DNA from: Microplitis mediator
Lineage: Eukaryota > Arthropoda > Insecta > Hymenoptera > Braconidae
Reading direction: 5' to 3'
Assembly (NCBI RefSeq): GCF_029852145.1
Contig: NC_079973.1
Location: forward strand, 17,253,921-17,317,920
Length of the DNA: 64,000 nt
Both the position numbers and the translations under genes were made by a program. Shown piece after piece: positions 10,413 to 22,378 of the stretch (positions are counted from its first letter, which is position 1; every line of letters begins with the position of its first letter). The notes below the pieces were generated by a model, which made no database searches, was not told where the DNA came from, and saw only the letters and a list, made by a program, of their open reading frames with translations.

Positions 10413-11111
10413 CACGGAAAGATGAGAACCCGAGTGGTTACTGTTCTGCACCCGACTCAGTATGGTTCTAGAAAAAAATGAAAGAAAATTGAGTTAGCAC
10501 CGGACGAATGATTTTGTGTACGTGAAATGCTTGATACTTAACCTCACAAAGTCAACACAGCATATACAATACATAGACGACTATTAACAACATTTGTAAT
10601 ATGAATATACTTACCTAAATATTTATAAATCCAATCGGTATTAAACACTGAATGTAGATAAATATTTAATGCTAAGCATCTGAAAAAAATTTTACGATCT
10701 CGGACCATACTGACTCGCGTGCAGCACACGAATGATAACGGTGCGAAACCGTAACTATTCGTGTGACACACATCAGTCAGTAGTGTGTTCGAAAATCTTT
10801 GGCTGAGAATTCTCAAGACGTTACTTGGACGGATTTTTGCAATAACGTCTTAACTTATAAGGTTAGTTAAGACGTTATTGCAAAAATCCGTCCACTTATT
10901 CGTGTGCTGCACACGAATCATTCATGTGCAGCACCAGACTGGTTACTGTGCTCCGATTGTGGTGCAGCACTACAATGGTTACTGTTCAGAACCTGACTGA
11001 GTCGTGTGTGCACATCACTCAGTCCGGTGCTAACTCAATTTTCTCTCATTGTTTTCTAGAACCGTACTGAGTCGGGTGCAGAACAGTAACTCGGGTTCTA
11101 ATCTTTCCGTG
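10413..11111. mobile_element. non-autonomous TIR element, TG target duplication
   Basis: Inverted termini: CACGGAAAGATGAGAACC on the left against GGTTCTAATCTTTCCGTG on the right. The arms continue through a shared 'ctgttctgcacccgactcag' block (at least 55 bp). TG flanks both sides, a possible 2-bp duplication. Internal sequence repeats 'cacacgaatcattc'-like and 'gtgcagcac'-like words in both orientations. No coding region. Confidence 0.7.
10827..10893. repeat. perfect 28-bp hairpin
   Basis: Arms at 10827-10854 and 10866-10893 are exact reverse complements (beginning GGACGGATTTTTGC) with an 11-nt loop, TTATAAGGTTA. It lies near the centre of the TIR element at 10413-11111. Confidence 0.85.
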
Positions 11112-11224
11112 TGGAAGGTGCTTTCGACATCGAGTGTGATTGGTTCACGAGCCGTTAGGCGAGTGTTGCCAACACACGAGTGTCGAAAGCCCTTCCTACT
11201 CAATCCGTTCCCTAGCAGACCTGA

Positions 11225-11378
11225 GTTACCGTAAATTCACGGTATTTTTACCGTAAATCTACCGTAGAATACCGTAAAATTCGAGTAGATTTACGGTAAA
11301 TTACGATAAATCCACCGTAAATTACGGAAATTCCACCGCAAATTACGGTAAAACCACCGTAAATTACGGTAAATTGGG
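11225..11378. repeat. subterminal ACGGTAAATTTACC-like repeats, left
   Basis: Many close variants of TTTACCGTAA and CCACCGTAAATTACGG in direct and inverted orientation. They mirror the right-hand subterminal array at 14456-14735 of the same element. Confidence 0.7.
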
Positions 11379-11963
11379 TCCGTTAGGGTTACAATAGTTT
11401 TTGCATCGAATGGTAAGAAACAATGTCTTTTATTGGCAAAAAACGACACTACATTAAATCTAATCTTTTAATTAACCTAAAATAATATTCAATCTTATTA
11501 ACATAAAATTAATTCCTGTATTATTTCTGATGCAAAATATTGTTAAATAATAATAGTAACAATCAAATATGATTTAATTGATTTTTTTTCATAATTTAAA
11601 ATTATTTTTATTGTTTTTAATACATTGATAGTCAGCAAAAATAACTAGAGTTTCGAGTCAAGGTTCATATAGTGAATTGTACATTATAATTAAATACAGT
11701 AAAATGATTTTCTATAGTCTGGAACTTTCTGTTGTCCTAACTCGAGACGGCTGTTGATTGGGTTTTCTGTTGGATTGTTTAATGACTAATAAATAGTATA
11801 TCTATACATATGTAAAAAGTGTACGTTTGTCATATTTTTCACGAACAATGTGGACATTCTTCGCAATATTTATTCTTTGCAGTGCCATTTTTAACCAATC
11901 AGAGACGTGCTTTCTTACCATGAGTTGCAAAAAACGGTTTTTTTTTCGAAAACAATGGCATAG

Positions 11964-12052
11964 AGAAGTATTTTCGAGCTCGAAGAAGCTCGAAAATAGT
12001 GGGAAGTTTTGGAGCTGGTCTGCAGGGTCAACTGACGGACAAATTTTTTTTC
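11964..12052 (+). repeat. CGAGCTC/GGGAAGTTTTGG motif block, copy 1
   Basis: TTCGAGCTCGAAGAAGCTCG is followed by 'gggaagttttggagctgg', 'cagggtcaactgacgg' and a T-run. Copies occur at 27846-27921, 37707-37823 (minus), 42509-42600 (minus) and 46050-46170. In two of these the block adjoins repeat R. Confidence 0.7.
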
Positions 12053-13486
12053 GTTGCGCGAAAAACGTTCCGACCTTCAGGAACATGTTTTAATTATAAA
12101 TTGTGAGTTATAGGGAAATTCCTTGAACAAAAATTTTTAGGGTTAATTTAAAACTTTTTTTGAGTAACTTCAGGAGACCCATAGTACTCCATGACGTCCT
12201 CACTGTCTTTATATACAATTTTTTTGGTACCTTTTGCATTATTGTATAATTTTAAAAAATTTTAGGGGACTCATTTTGCGCTACAGCCTCCCTTTCGCCG
12301 ACCTGGTCTAGAACCGCTTGTTCTTTTTCATTATTAATATTAATTCTTATGATTTAATTTTTTTATATATTAAAGAGAACTATGATGTGTTAATTTATAA
12401 TATACTTGTATTGGAAAATTTTAAATTGATAATAAACAATGAATTTCATTTTAATAGTAACTAATAGTTGAAATAAAAAATATATTTAGTGGTAAGTGGT
12501 AACGGTAAAACCTAAAACCAAACTGTTGAAAGTCTAGGAAATAAATTAAACGAGAATACCCAAGCTCAACGTTTTATATCTGTACAATATACCTGATCTA
12601 TCTAGAGAAATCCTCTATATTCATTGCAGTACCTATAGAGAGATAAAGGTTGAACGAAAGCTCTGCAATTTTTTACAATTTATTCTTGATGTTTTTTATT
12701 TTTTATTTACACAGACGAAAAAGGGAGTCGAATGAATACGAGAAATAAAATAAAAGTTTTAACAAAAACATAGGGATGACAAATCAAAGAATTCATAAAT
12801 TGTATTTTGCACGAAAAATTTTCATTTTTATCTTTTTTAAAGCCTTTTGTAATTACTGAGCTTTTGATTCATCGTAAAAAATATAAAAAATTTATTTCAT
12901 ATTACACTTTTTTTCATAGCAGTCAATTCAATAAAATTCCAAGCTTTTGAATCACACCGTCACATTTTTTTAAATTTTTTATTTTAATAAAATTTAGTCA
13001 CTATTGTTCTCTATTCTTTATTATTGTACTTTTTATGAAAAAGGATTTTTAATTTATAATAAAAGTAATAAAATAAATTGAATGAAAATATCTTAACAAA
13101 TATTGCAAATGAAAAATTTATTAACATTACAATAAAAATTATAGAAGAAATTTTTTTATTACGTCTTTGAATAAGCAGTAGCACGGTTGAAGTGGCAATA
13201 ATCGAATCTCAAAAGCGGTAATCTTCTCCTGAGATCTTGCTTCCTTCCCTTTATAGCTCACTCTTACTTCCTCCTTGGTACCCCATCGAGAATTTAATTT
13301 AATTTACGGCCTCGCAATAATCTAATTAAGACACAGCTAATAGAACTATTTCACTAATAATAAAAATAAAAATAATCATAATAATACTACTGTTATAAAT
13401 TTATTTAATTAAACTATAAGTTATGACAAGAAATTATTTTTATTTTATAAAAAGTTTTTTATTATTTTATTTTATGTACACTGTAA
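12053..13486. other. AT-rich interior without gene
   Basis: Interior of the TIR element at 11210-14753. No gene, transposase motif or RNA was found. Confidence 0.55.
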
Positions 13487-13804
13487 AAAATTTACGGAGC
13501 GAACGCAGATTAAATCCGAAGTTAATGCGGAGTGGATGACTGTTTATTCATTTAATCTTCTCGGAGTAAAGTTCACTCCGATGGGTGTTCATTTAAATAT
13601 CAAAACTCTGAATCGGAGTGAATACGAATTGAAATAAAATCCAGATCACTCCAAAATCACTCCTCTGAATAAACAAACTCCCCCTATTCACTCCGTACAT
13701 GGAGTAATTTTTTTTTAACTCCGGATCTCCAAGTGATGGAGTGATTTCGGATTTAAATAAAATCCGTAATCACTCCGAATTCACTCCCAATTTTTGACAA
13801 TGTA
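13487..13804. mobile_element. CACTGTAAAAAATT MITE, copy 1
   Basis: About 314 bp between TA dinucleotides, ends CACTGTAAAAAATT and complementary AATTTTTGACAATG. The body is rich in 'actccg' and 'cggagtgaat' words in both orientations. Related copies: 27291-27475 (truncated) and 41979-42300 (opposite orientation). TA target and length fit a Tc1/mariner-type MITE. Confidence 0.75.
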
Positions 13805-13947
13805 TCGTGAAGAAAAATAGCAAATGATATAAAAAATAATCGTTTAGAATAACTTTTTATTAAAGAAATATAGATTCTAAGACAACTCATCAGCATTAAA
13901 TGAAAAAATGAAAATTATTTTACAGTTAAAATATCAAAATCTAATGG

Positions 13948-14078
13948 GAGGGCAGAAGCAGCTGATCGGTTCTCGAGTAGCTCAGGCGATCACCCAAGTT
14001 AAGCAGCATCGAGCATAATCGCTACTTGGTTGGGTGACCTCTTAGTCACGCTGTGAGCTCGATCGGAGGTCTTTGGCC
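13948..14078 (+). other. 5S rRNA-like Pol III module
   Basis: The order GATCGGTTCTCG ... CGATCACCCAAGTTAAGCAG ... TACTTGGTTGGGTGACC follows animal 5S rRNA. It includes the A-box region (AAGTTAAGCAGCATCGAGC, 13997-14015) and a C-box-like stretch (TTGGTTGGGTGACC, 14026-14039). It differs from a true 5S gene by an insertion of roughly 9 bp between TTCTCG and CGATCACC and by a divergent end. It is best read as a 5S-derived module (SINE3-like or promoter-like) inside the TIR element, not a functional rRNA gene. Confidence 0.7.
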
Positions 14079-14455
14079 GTTAGGCGCGGGATGAGGATCT
14101 AGTGATCGGTAAAATGGGAATTTTATCGATCACTAGAGCCTCACCCAAACCGAACTGTACTGGCAATGGTTTTCTCTATGGTTTACCTTGCCACCATACT
14201 CCTATAGTCAAAGTGGGGGGTAGGTTATCACCGTAATGGTACAGTACAGTATAAGCACAAGTCGGGCCACAGCCGCACAATGAAAAGCAGGGAAAAAGTA
14301 AAGCAGTTGCGATATAAAGGCAAATAGTGTAAAAGGCTGCAATTGCGGCTATACACTAAAAAACAATTAAAAATTAAAAAATTATCAAAATCTTGTCAAC
14401 TTCTTTGCGAAATCAGTACTGAGCTGTTAATTTAAATAACTATATAATTATATAC

Positions 14456-14735
14456 GGGGGGAAACCCACCGTAAATTACGGTATTCCACTGTAAAATGCC
14501 GATTTACTGTAAATTACGGTGGATTTACCGTAATTTATGGTGGGTTTATTATAATTTACGGCGATTTTACTGTAATTTACGGTAATCCACCGTAAAATAC
14601 GGTAATTGATGATCCGCCCGAATTTTCACGGTAGATTTATCCATTTACTGCAAATCTAACGTAGCTTACCGTAAATTACCGTACGTCTGTTCTAATTTTA
14701 CGGTACTTTACCGTATTCTACCATAAATTGACGGT
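14456..14735. repeat. subterminal ACGGTAAATTTACC-like repeats, right
   Basis: Variants of CCACCGTAAATTACGG, TTTACCGTAATTTA and TTACGGTAATCC fill this segment before the right terminus TCAGGTCTGCTAGGG. Confidence 0.7.
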
Positions 14736-15226
14736 AAATCAGGTCTGCTAGGGATGTTACTTGAACTAACGAAACCATTGCAATAAAATCTATAGTGATT
14801 GAAAGAGATTGTAAAATGGTAGACCTGGTTCAATTTTAGGTACATTTGATAAATTAAAGTGAGTTATCCTAGGAAAATGAGGATAATTGTTATTTTTTAA
14901 ATATTTCATCGCCGATATCTTTTGAACTATAGTTCTGAAGAAAAGATTTATTTGAGCCAAAGACATCGTATATTTGGATATGGCCAAATAAATATTTAAT
15001 TCCGAGAAAGATATAATATATTTGAGTAGTTTAATTGCGTGAAATTAGTGATTTATTTCCCGAGTAGAATTAAAACTCATAGGTGGCCAGCTCGTAGCTA
15101 ACAGATTTTAGTTATACCTCATCACTGCCTAATAGAATTGGCCAGCCATAACCTCACTATGTAACGCCATCTTAACCGATGGCTGACTGATCAAAACAAG
15201 CCAGTGGATAGATTCAAACATATATC

Positions 15227-16885
15227 TAGGGGTGTGCGAATAATTCGAACTTACGAATTATTCGTTTCGAATCGAATATTAATATTCGATTCGAAATCCG
15301 AATCGAATAATTCGAATTTTCGAATGATTCGAAAGTTCTCGAATAATTCGAAAGTTCACGAATAATTCGAAAATTTTCGAATAATTCGCGAATAGTTCGA
15401 ACAATTCGCGAATTATCGAAATATCACTTGATTTTTTATTGTTTCTAATTTGAATCCCATTACATCGTGTATCAAAATATTCTACTTACGAATAATAGTA
15501 TACTTTTCGATTAAAAATCAATTATCCGGAGAAAACAGTTGCTCAATTTCAATGTATGTTCATCTCTGTTAGTAACATAAAAAATCTAGATACTATTATT
15601 GGCAAGAGATCTTTTCAATTCATTTTGGTTTTTATAATTATTAATTTCCGTTTGAAAAAAAATAAATAAGAAAAAGGTTACACATGAAATATTTTAAAAT
15701 TCTCGAAATTAATTTCTACAAGTTTTTTTACAGAGAATTTTCAAATATTGCATGTGTAACCTTTTTCTTATTTATTTTTTTTCGAACGGAAATTAATAAT
15801 TATAAAAACCAAAATAAATTGAAAAGATCTTTTGCCAATAAAAGTATCTAGATTTTTTATGTTACTGACAGAGATGAACATTAGTGTGCTTCAAAAAAAA
15901 ACTTTAATTTTTTTTTTTCGCTCTTACCCCCTGAAACGTTAGTGGTTGCCGAGAAAAAAATCCCAAAAGATGGGCTCTCTAGCTCAACTCTAAGAGGTCG
16001 CTATTTTAATCTTAATTTCCCATCTTATTAACACGTAAAAATTTATTTTTTCATTCAAAGCGTAATTACTCATAAGCTGCTCAATATTTTCCAAATTTAT
16101 ACATAAACCTTCAAAGCTGAGTTCTCAAGCTTTCCAAAACCCGATGGCAAGTCATAATTACCATTATTCAAATGTCAATTGAAGCTATTTGAAAAGTATC
16201 GATTTTGTATTTCAAAATGAAATTGTTAATTTTCGATTTTATTTTTGCTAGCTTCAATTAGGGATAATTATGACTTGTCATAGAGTTTTGGAAAGCTTGA
16301 GAAATCAACTTTGAAGATATATGTATAGATTTGAAAAATATTAAGCAGCTTATGAGTGATTACACTTTGAATGAAAAAATAAATTTTTACATGTTAATCA
16401 AAAGGGAAATTAAAATTAAAATAGCGACCTCTTAGAGTTGAGCTAGAGAGCCCATCTTTTGGAATTTTTTTCTCGGCAACCACTAACGTTTTATGGGATA
16501 AGAGCAAAGAAAAAAAATTAAAGTTTTTTTTTGAAGCACCCTAATGAACATACATTGAAATTGAGCAATTGTTTTCTCCGGATAATTGATTTTTAATCAA
16601 AAAGTATACTATTCGTAACTAGAATATTTGATACACGATGTAATGGAATTCAAATTGGAAACAATAGAAAATCCAGTGATATTTCGATAATTCGCGAATT
16701 GTTCGAACTATTTGCGAATTATTCGAAAATTTTCGAATTATTCGTGAACTTTCGAATTATTCGAATTTTTTCGAATTATTCGGGAACTTTCGAATAATTC
16801 GAAAATTCGAATTATTCGATTCGGATTTCGAATCGAATATTAATATTCGATTCGATTCGATTCGAACGATATTCGCTCACCTCTA
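15227..16885. mobile_element. non-autonomous hAT element, perfect 8-bp TSD
   Basis: TIRs begin TAGGGGTG and end CACCTCTA. They are flanked by the exact 8-bp duplication CATATATC (15219-15226 and 16886-16893). A TAGGGGTG-type end and 8-bp duplication are hAT hallmarks. Arms are saturated with TTCGAATTATTCGAA-type palindromes. The interior is itself two further inverted repeats (about 15560-15880 and 15882-16543), the second with TTCAAAAAAAAACTTTAA-type ends. There is no transposase gene. Confidence 0.88.
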
Positions 16886-17138
16886 CATATATCCAATAGC
16901 TAGGTTAAAACAACGAGGTAGTAAGTGTGCAATTATAAATAGCTAATCACTGGCTAAAAAAAATCAGCTTATGACAAGATATGAAAAGTAGCCAGTGGCT
17001 AGCTAAAAAATATGAGTTCATGATGACTCGAAAATTGAAAAAAAAAAAAAAAATTTTTTTTTTTTTTACACTGGCTTTACAATTTGTATTTAGATTAATT
17101 TTTTTATGAGTTTATAATCGAATTAATCGTGATGTCCA

Positions 17139-17215
17139 GTTGGGCGGTGACGGGAGTTGGACCCAGATCCTTAGGATGATGAGTCTCGCGTGTTATCCAC
17201 TGGGCTGCTACTGCT
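17139..17215 (-). other. tRNA-like Pol III module 4
   Basis: On the minus strand the A-box region reads GCAGCCCAGTGGATAAC (plus 17192-17208) and a B-box-like GGGTCCAACTCC is at plus 17153-17164. It resembles module 3 (GCGCAGTGGATAAC). It lies in the TIR element 15059-18565. No full cloverleaf is apparent. Confidence 0.6.
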
Positions 17216-17239
17216 CATTGGAATGGACTGGAATTTGAT

Positions 17240-18450
17240 GATCCATACATGTTTTATGCAGTGCTATCTGTAACTAATAGTGACTAGACAACTATAAGAT
17301 ACTGGTGAGGTGAAATTTATTTTTTAAGCAGCTCCATCTATAGCTAATAATTACTGGACACCCATTAGATACTGGTGAGTTATATTTATATTTTTATGCA
17401 GCGCCACCTGTAACTATTAGCGACAAGATAACTATGAAATACTGATGAGGTAAATTTCATTTTTTGTACAGCTCCATCTGTAACCAATTTTCGTTTGATA
17501 ACCATGAGATACTGGTGAGTTCCAGTTACATTTTTATGTAGCGTCGTCTATACTTATTTTAGGTTAGGTTGATTTATTGTTATTTACTAAGTTGATGCTT
17601 ATTAAGCTGAGTATAAATTGGTTACAATATTATTTTACCTTTTAAATAATGGATCGTAAAATTTCGTGAGATTAAAAAAAATTTTTTGTCCCAAAAAGGT
17701 TTTTCTCACTCCCAGAAAATTTTCATTTTTATTTCATGATGTAAAATTTTTCCTAGGACAAGTGAAAATTTTCTGTGTCAAGAAATCCTTTTTTTCTGTC
17801 TAGAACAAAAAGTATTATCTAGATAAAAACCAATAACAAATCAGTAAATTCTTTTTTTTATAGCACCATCCATAAATAATAAGTAGTGACCAGCCATGAG
17901 TTTACAGTGAGCCATCTTTTGAATTGAAAACTTTGCTATCTATGATTAGTCAGCGTTACATTTCTATAAAGCGCCATCTGTAAATCATAGATAATGGACA
18001 GCTATCGGTTTGTGGTGAGTCGTCTTTTGACTTGAAAACGACGCCATCTATAAATAATTATTTTGAGCTAGCTGTGAGGTAATGATTAGTCAGCGTTACA
18101 TTTTTATGTAGCGCCATCTGTAAATAATAGATAATGGCCAGCTATCGGCTTGTGGTGAGTCGTCTTTTGACTTGAAAACGACGCCATCTATGAATAATTA
18201 TTCCGATCCAACTATGATGTAATAATGAGTCAGAATTTCATTCTCGTACAGCGCCATCTGTAAATAATAGATAGTGGATAGCTATTAGCTTATAGTGAGC
18301 TATTTATTTATTTGAAAATAGCGCCATCTATAACGAACTGTTTTTAGCCATCTGTGAGGCAATGGCGAGGTAGGATTTCATTCTTGTACAGCGCCATCTG
18401 TAAATGATAAATATTGTTCACTCACGAGATATCGGTGAGCTAAAAATATT
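17240..18450. repeat. GCGCCATCTGTAA minisatellite-like array
   Basis: About ten degenerate units of roughly 60-120 bp containing CAGCGCCATCTGTAAATAAT or GACGCCATCTATAAATAATT, with 'actggtgag' or 'gtggtgagtcg' spacers. It is part of the TIR element 15059-18565. It is not a CRISPR: units are diverged and no uniform spacers exist. Confidence 0.7.
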
Positions 18451-18589
18451 CTTGAAACAAAAATTAGCCAACGGTGAGCTCGTTATTAGCTAAATCTGCT
18501 AGCTAGTAATGCTGAGCTAGTGACTGGCTCTAAACTCATCTTCATTAGCCAGAATTCTACTCGGGCTGTGGTATAGAAATGATCCAATT

Positions 18590-18849
18590 GCTACAAATAA
18601 ATAAGGGCTTCAAATATATGCATAGTATCGCCTAATTTTAGGTTATTTGTCACAAATTTAATATCTTTACCACAAATATATCAATTACTTACCACAAATA
18701 AATTATATATTTCCGTCAAATTATAAAATTATTTGAATCAACTGTCATATTTTGTTGTACCAAATATGTTTATTTGTCATTAATAAGTATTCAAAAAGAA
18801 GCCACAAATAAATTGATTTATTTGGGACAAATATTTATTTTTTTCAGTG
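18590..18849. repeat. ACCACAAATAAATT-rich short repeat
   Basis: The words 'caaataaattg' and 'accacaaatatatc' recur, ending in 'ttatttttttcagtgta', similar to other MITE ends here. Boundaries are not defined. Confidence 0.4.
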
Positions 18850-19460
18850 TAATAATGGACCGATTTTGACGTTTGAAGAGGCATTCGACGCAGTTTTTTA
18901 GTCTCAGACGCTAAAGTTTTTTTTGACAATAATCGATCAAACGTTTTTGATTTTGTTCGAAAAAAACACTTTTTTGAAATTTTTTCTTTAACGATATCTC
19001 TTGAACAAATGATTTAATTTTGATGGTTGAGGTGATATTTGATGCGGCTTGCAGAGTTTTAGAGCTAATTAGATTTTGGGATCAATCCATAGAGAAAGTC
19101 AGAAGTTATTCAAAAAAAATATGTTTGAAATATCTCTGAATGTACCCTACCGTTTATGCTCAATTTTTCAAAAAGTGTTGAAATTAATGAGCTGCTTTAA
19201 AAACGCCTCCTCAAAAAGCCAAATCGGTTGATCCGTTCAAAAGTTAAAGAATATTTACATACAGACGTAAGTACGTACACACCTACACACACTCGGGCAT
19301 CCTCTTGAAAATAGTCAGAATAGCTTTTTAAGTCCTCAAAACGTCGAAATCTGTTGAAAACTCGGTTTTCGAAAATCGGACCAAAACCAATAACATTCCT
19401 TTTTTTTTTGAAAATTTTAAATTTTCTTAGCGGGAAATTAAAAAAGAGTTCATTAATCAC
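18850..19460. repeat. dispersed repeat R, copy 2
   Basis: Shares 'gcattcgacgcagtttt', 'ttcgaaaatcggaccaaaac', 'tcttagcgggaaatta' and the tacgtac/cactcgggcatc block with copies 1, 3 and 4. No coding sequence. Confidence 0.65.
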
Positions 19461-21221
19461 TCATTTCAGAAACACAATAATTTGATCTTCTTAGCTTTAT
19501 TGAAAGGGCTTTAATAATAAAACAAAAAAATAAACTAAAAAAAAAGTAAAAAACAGAAAAAATAAAATTAGATTAAGTTAAAGATATTATGTACCGATTG
19601 TAAGCTCAAAAGTAGATGAGGGTTGAACCCTAAACATGAAAACACAAGATTACTACTATATATATAATAAGTATAAAGCAAGCACAAATGGTCATCAAGC
19701 TCTTTGTAAAGTGTTGAAATGTAATTTAGATTATCAGTAAAAGCGTCAAACACAAGGACAGTATATTATCGGCTATAAACAAGCTCGTAAAGTCGACACA
19801 TCATTGAACCACATTTTCCTTAATACAACCACCGCCTCTTTTCTTTACCCTAACGATGGGCACAAGAGCATAAAGAAAAAATAAAATAAAATAAAAAAAA
19901 CATAAAAAATAAATGAATAAAAAAAAAGAAAAAACTCGGCATAGAATAAATTCACTGAGGACGCGATGAAAAAACTTTTTTCATAATTCTTTTCACAGAC
20001 GAGTTTCTTCTTCCTTCTTCTCAAGCTACTGGGGAGGGTTGGAAGTAAAATAAAAATAAAAAATAATAATAGCAATAATAATAAAATAAAAAAATAAGAT
20101 TATTCACTTGAGTGTACATGGTTTTCAATTAAGAAAATAATTGAGATTGTATAATGATACATGGCACACAGGAGAAAAGAACGTTACTATACTACGATGA
20201 GACAAGTGATCGGATTGAATCAAGAATCAAGACCACCGGAGTGAATCGAATCAATCGATGTATCAACGATTTATTTTTTATTGGTAAAAAAAGTTAAATA
20301 AATAGCAACTATTTTTTTGTCTCCAAGTGAACTCTTCAAGTGTTTTTTTATCGTTTAATGTCCGACAGGGTAAGAAAATATGTTAAAAAAAAAAAGAAAT
20401 GTGTAGACGCGAATGCATAAGAATGAAAACTTTTGAGGAGGACCAAAGAAATATTAAGAGCTTAAAGACAAAGGAAGAGAAGTAAAAGAAGTAAGCGAAA
20501 AAAAACTAGAAGTAGAAGAAAAGAGGGTGGTATGGGGTGTTAAGAAGAATAAGAAAAAAAAGAAGAAGAAGAAGAAGTAGTAAAAGAAAAAGAAAGCTTT
20601 ATATAAAGTGCATATATATTTATAGTCAATAGTTTTAGTTTATTTATTAAAAGTTGTTTGTTTTGTTTGTTGTGAGTTTACCTTTACTTGTTCATACCGC
20701 TGTGAGATGTACCAAGTCTTATGCATACGAACCTTAAGAAAGCGCTTGGATCTATGATACACCAATGCTTATTCAATGCCCGGGAGTGAATAATGGGCTG
20801 CTATAGTGAAATACGCTCGGACATAAATATTGTATCTGGAGCACTATATATTACCACTGCTATCGAATGCATTATCCACACTCTCAGCTTTCTTATACTA
20901 TAACTATACTACCTTCGCGCACACAACTATCTTTATCACGCTCTTATTTGCATTAACTATCTCACTCTAATGTGTGTTAACCCCTTCATATCTGATGAAG
21001 ATTGAGATTGTTGCCATGGGAATTCCCTGACTTGTATTTTATGTACTTATTTGTTCTGGTTAACACACTAATTTCCTGTGTTGGGGGAAAAGTTTTTATT
21101 TTCTTTTTTTCTACTTTTAATATTTACCATACAATTTTCAAGTCACATAAAATTTCGAAAGCATAAGTGCACACGTAATATTTAGCAGTTGATTGAATTT
21201 ATATTTCAATATGAAGCACCG
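19461..21221. other. low-complexity and apparently unique AT-rich DNA
   Basis: Contains A/G-rich low-complexity tracts (20430-20600), where apparent open frames are compositional. The stretch 20690-21060 is less repetitive and might be unique host sequence, but I see no exon, RNA gene or known element. Confidence 0.5.
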
Positions 21222-21261
21222 TACACGGAGAAATTATTCCTGTTTGAAATGTTATGGTGTC

Positions 21262-22378
21262 CCCAGGTAGGAATCGCCAAGGCTGACTATAGGCCGAGCC
21301 TTGGCCCTGTTGTCACTCGCCAAGCTTCGGCAGCTGACCATCGGCCCAAGCCTCGGTCAAGGCTTGGTCCAATGGTTTGATTACGTTAAGCCAAGTCTTG
21401 GCAGCTAACCATTGGCCCAAAGATTGGCCGAGGCTGGGCCTGATAGTTTAATTTTTGTCAAGCCGAGCCTTGGCAGCTGACCATTGGCCAATGCCTCAGC
21501 CTGGGTTAAATTTTTATTTAATATTAAAATTAGTAATTTTACATGTATCTATATATATGTATATAGAGAAGACCAGAGCATAACGGTCCACCGAGTATAG
21601 GATTAATATCAAGAGTTGAAATTTTCTAAAAAGTAAAATTATACAATAGTTTTCATTTAGTTAGTTATTGCTATGTACAAAACTTTAGTTAACATAAATG
21701 TTAAAATTCAATAACCAATATAGTAGTGCTACTTGATCGAACTCTTAATTTATTCATTTATATCAAATCATAAAATTACAAATTAATAAATATATGTCAT
21801 TACTCATCAGACACTTTTAAGTTCATTAAATAAAACTACATTTCACCTCATCTTTACGATCTAATATTTCTGAATTAAATTGTATTTAAATAATTAACAA
21901 GCAAAAAAGTCGTGATTATCCGAACATCAAATTTAGCACAGTGGATAGCGTCCAGGCCTAGTAATCAGAAAGATCTCAGTTTGAACCCCGGTAGCCCTCA
22001 AATAATTTTATTCGTTATTTCCAATTAATTCAGTAATTAGTTAATTACACTCCAATGTAATGCCGATAAAAGTAAGATCAAACTTTTTTTAAATTATATT
22101 TATTAATTTAAATAATAATATGTCAAATCGAACATTGGGTGAGCCTTAGATTTTTTGTTCCCAGAGGCTTGGACTAGTCTGATTTTTTTGTTTCCTTAAG
22201 CTTGGCCCGAGCCTGGTTTTTTTGTTTGCCAAGGCGTGGGAACATAGTTATCATCCTAGGCCTGGACCGATCCTTGGCCCAATGCTTTGCCAAGGCTCGT
22301 GCCAAGCCTTATCTAAGGCTGGTGACGCTTGGCCCAGGATTGGTCCAAGCCTTGTACAGTTGTTCTTTCCTACCTGGG
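21262..22378. mobile_element. TIR element with CCCAGGTAGGAA ends and tRNA-like module
   Basis: CCCAGGTAGGAA on the left and TTTCCTACCTGGG on the right; TC lies next to both ends. Subterminal repeats read 'gccaaggc', 'ggccgagccttggcc' and 'ccaagccttg'. It contains tRNA-like module 2. It seems to lie within an outer inverted repeat ('attcctgtttgaaatg' near 21235 and 'ttttgaacaggaaaaattt' near 22590). No transposase. Confidence 0.65.
21930..22003 (+). other. tRNA-like Pol III module 2
   Basis: A box TAGCACAGTGGATAGCGTC (21934-21952) and B box GTTTGAACCCC (21979-21989), followed by T-rich sequence. The spacing fits tRNA-type internal promoters. The flanking arms do not pair as an acceptor stem. 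Confidence 0.65.

Larger units (their letters stand above)
11210..14753. mobile_element. TIR element with CCC end and internal 5S-like module
   Basis: CCCTAGCAGACCTGA at the left and its complement TCAGGTCTGCTAGGG at the right bound the element. Both ends carry subterminal arrays of ACGGTAAATTTACC-like words (11225-11378 and 14456-14735). Inside are the CGAGCTC motif block (11964-12052), a MITE (13487-13804) and a 5S-rRNA-like module. No transposase reading frame is present. The left flank ends TT and the right begins AT, so a target duplication is uncertain. Confidence 0.65.
15059..18565. mobile_element. TIR element with CCCGAGTAGAATT ends and tRNA-like module
   Basis: CCCGAGTAGAATT at the left and AATTCTACTCGGG at the right. 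Subterminal 'ccagctcgtagctaac' and 'tagctagcagattt'-type words recur in inverted orientation. The left part was split by a hAT element (15227-16885). The right part holds a tRNA-like module (minus strand) and a minisatellite. No transposase is present. No matching target duplication was seen. Confidence 0.65.

Noticed and set aside
13948..14078. Functional 5S rRNA gene
   Set aside because: The insertion between TTCTCG and CGATCACC and the divergent ends would disrupt 5S folding.
17560..17572. TTAGG telomere repeat
   Set aside because: Only two units, which is expected by chance and common in insect interspersed DNA.
17240..18450. GCGCCATCTGTAA repeats as a CRISPR or protein-coding repeat
   Set aside because: Units are diverged, spacing is irregular, and no open frame spans them.
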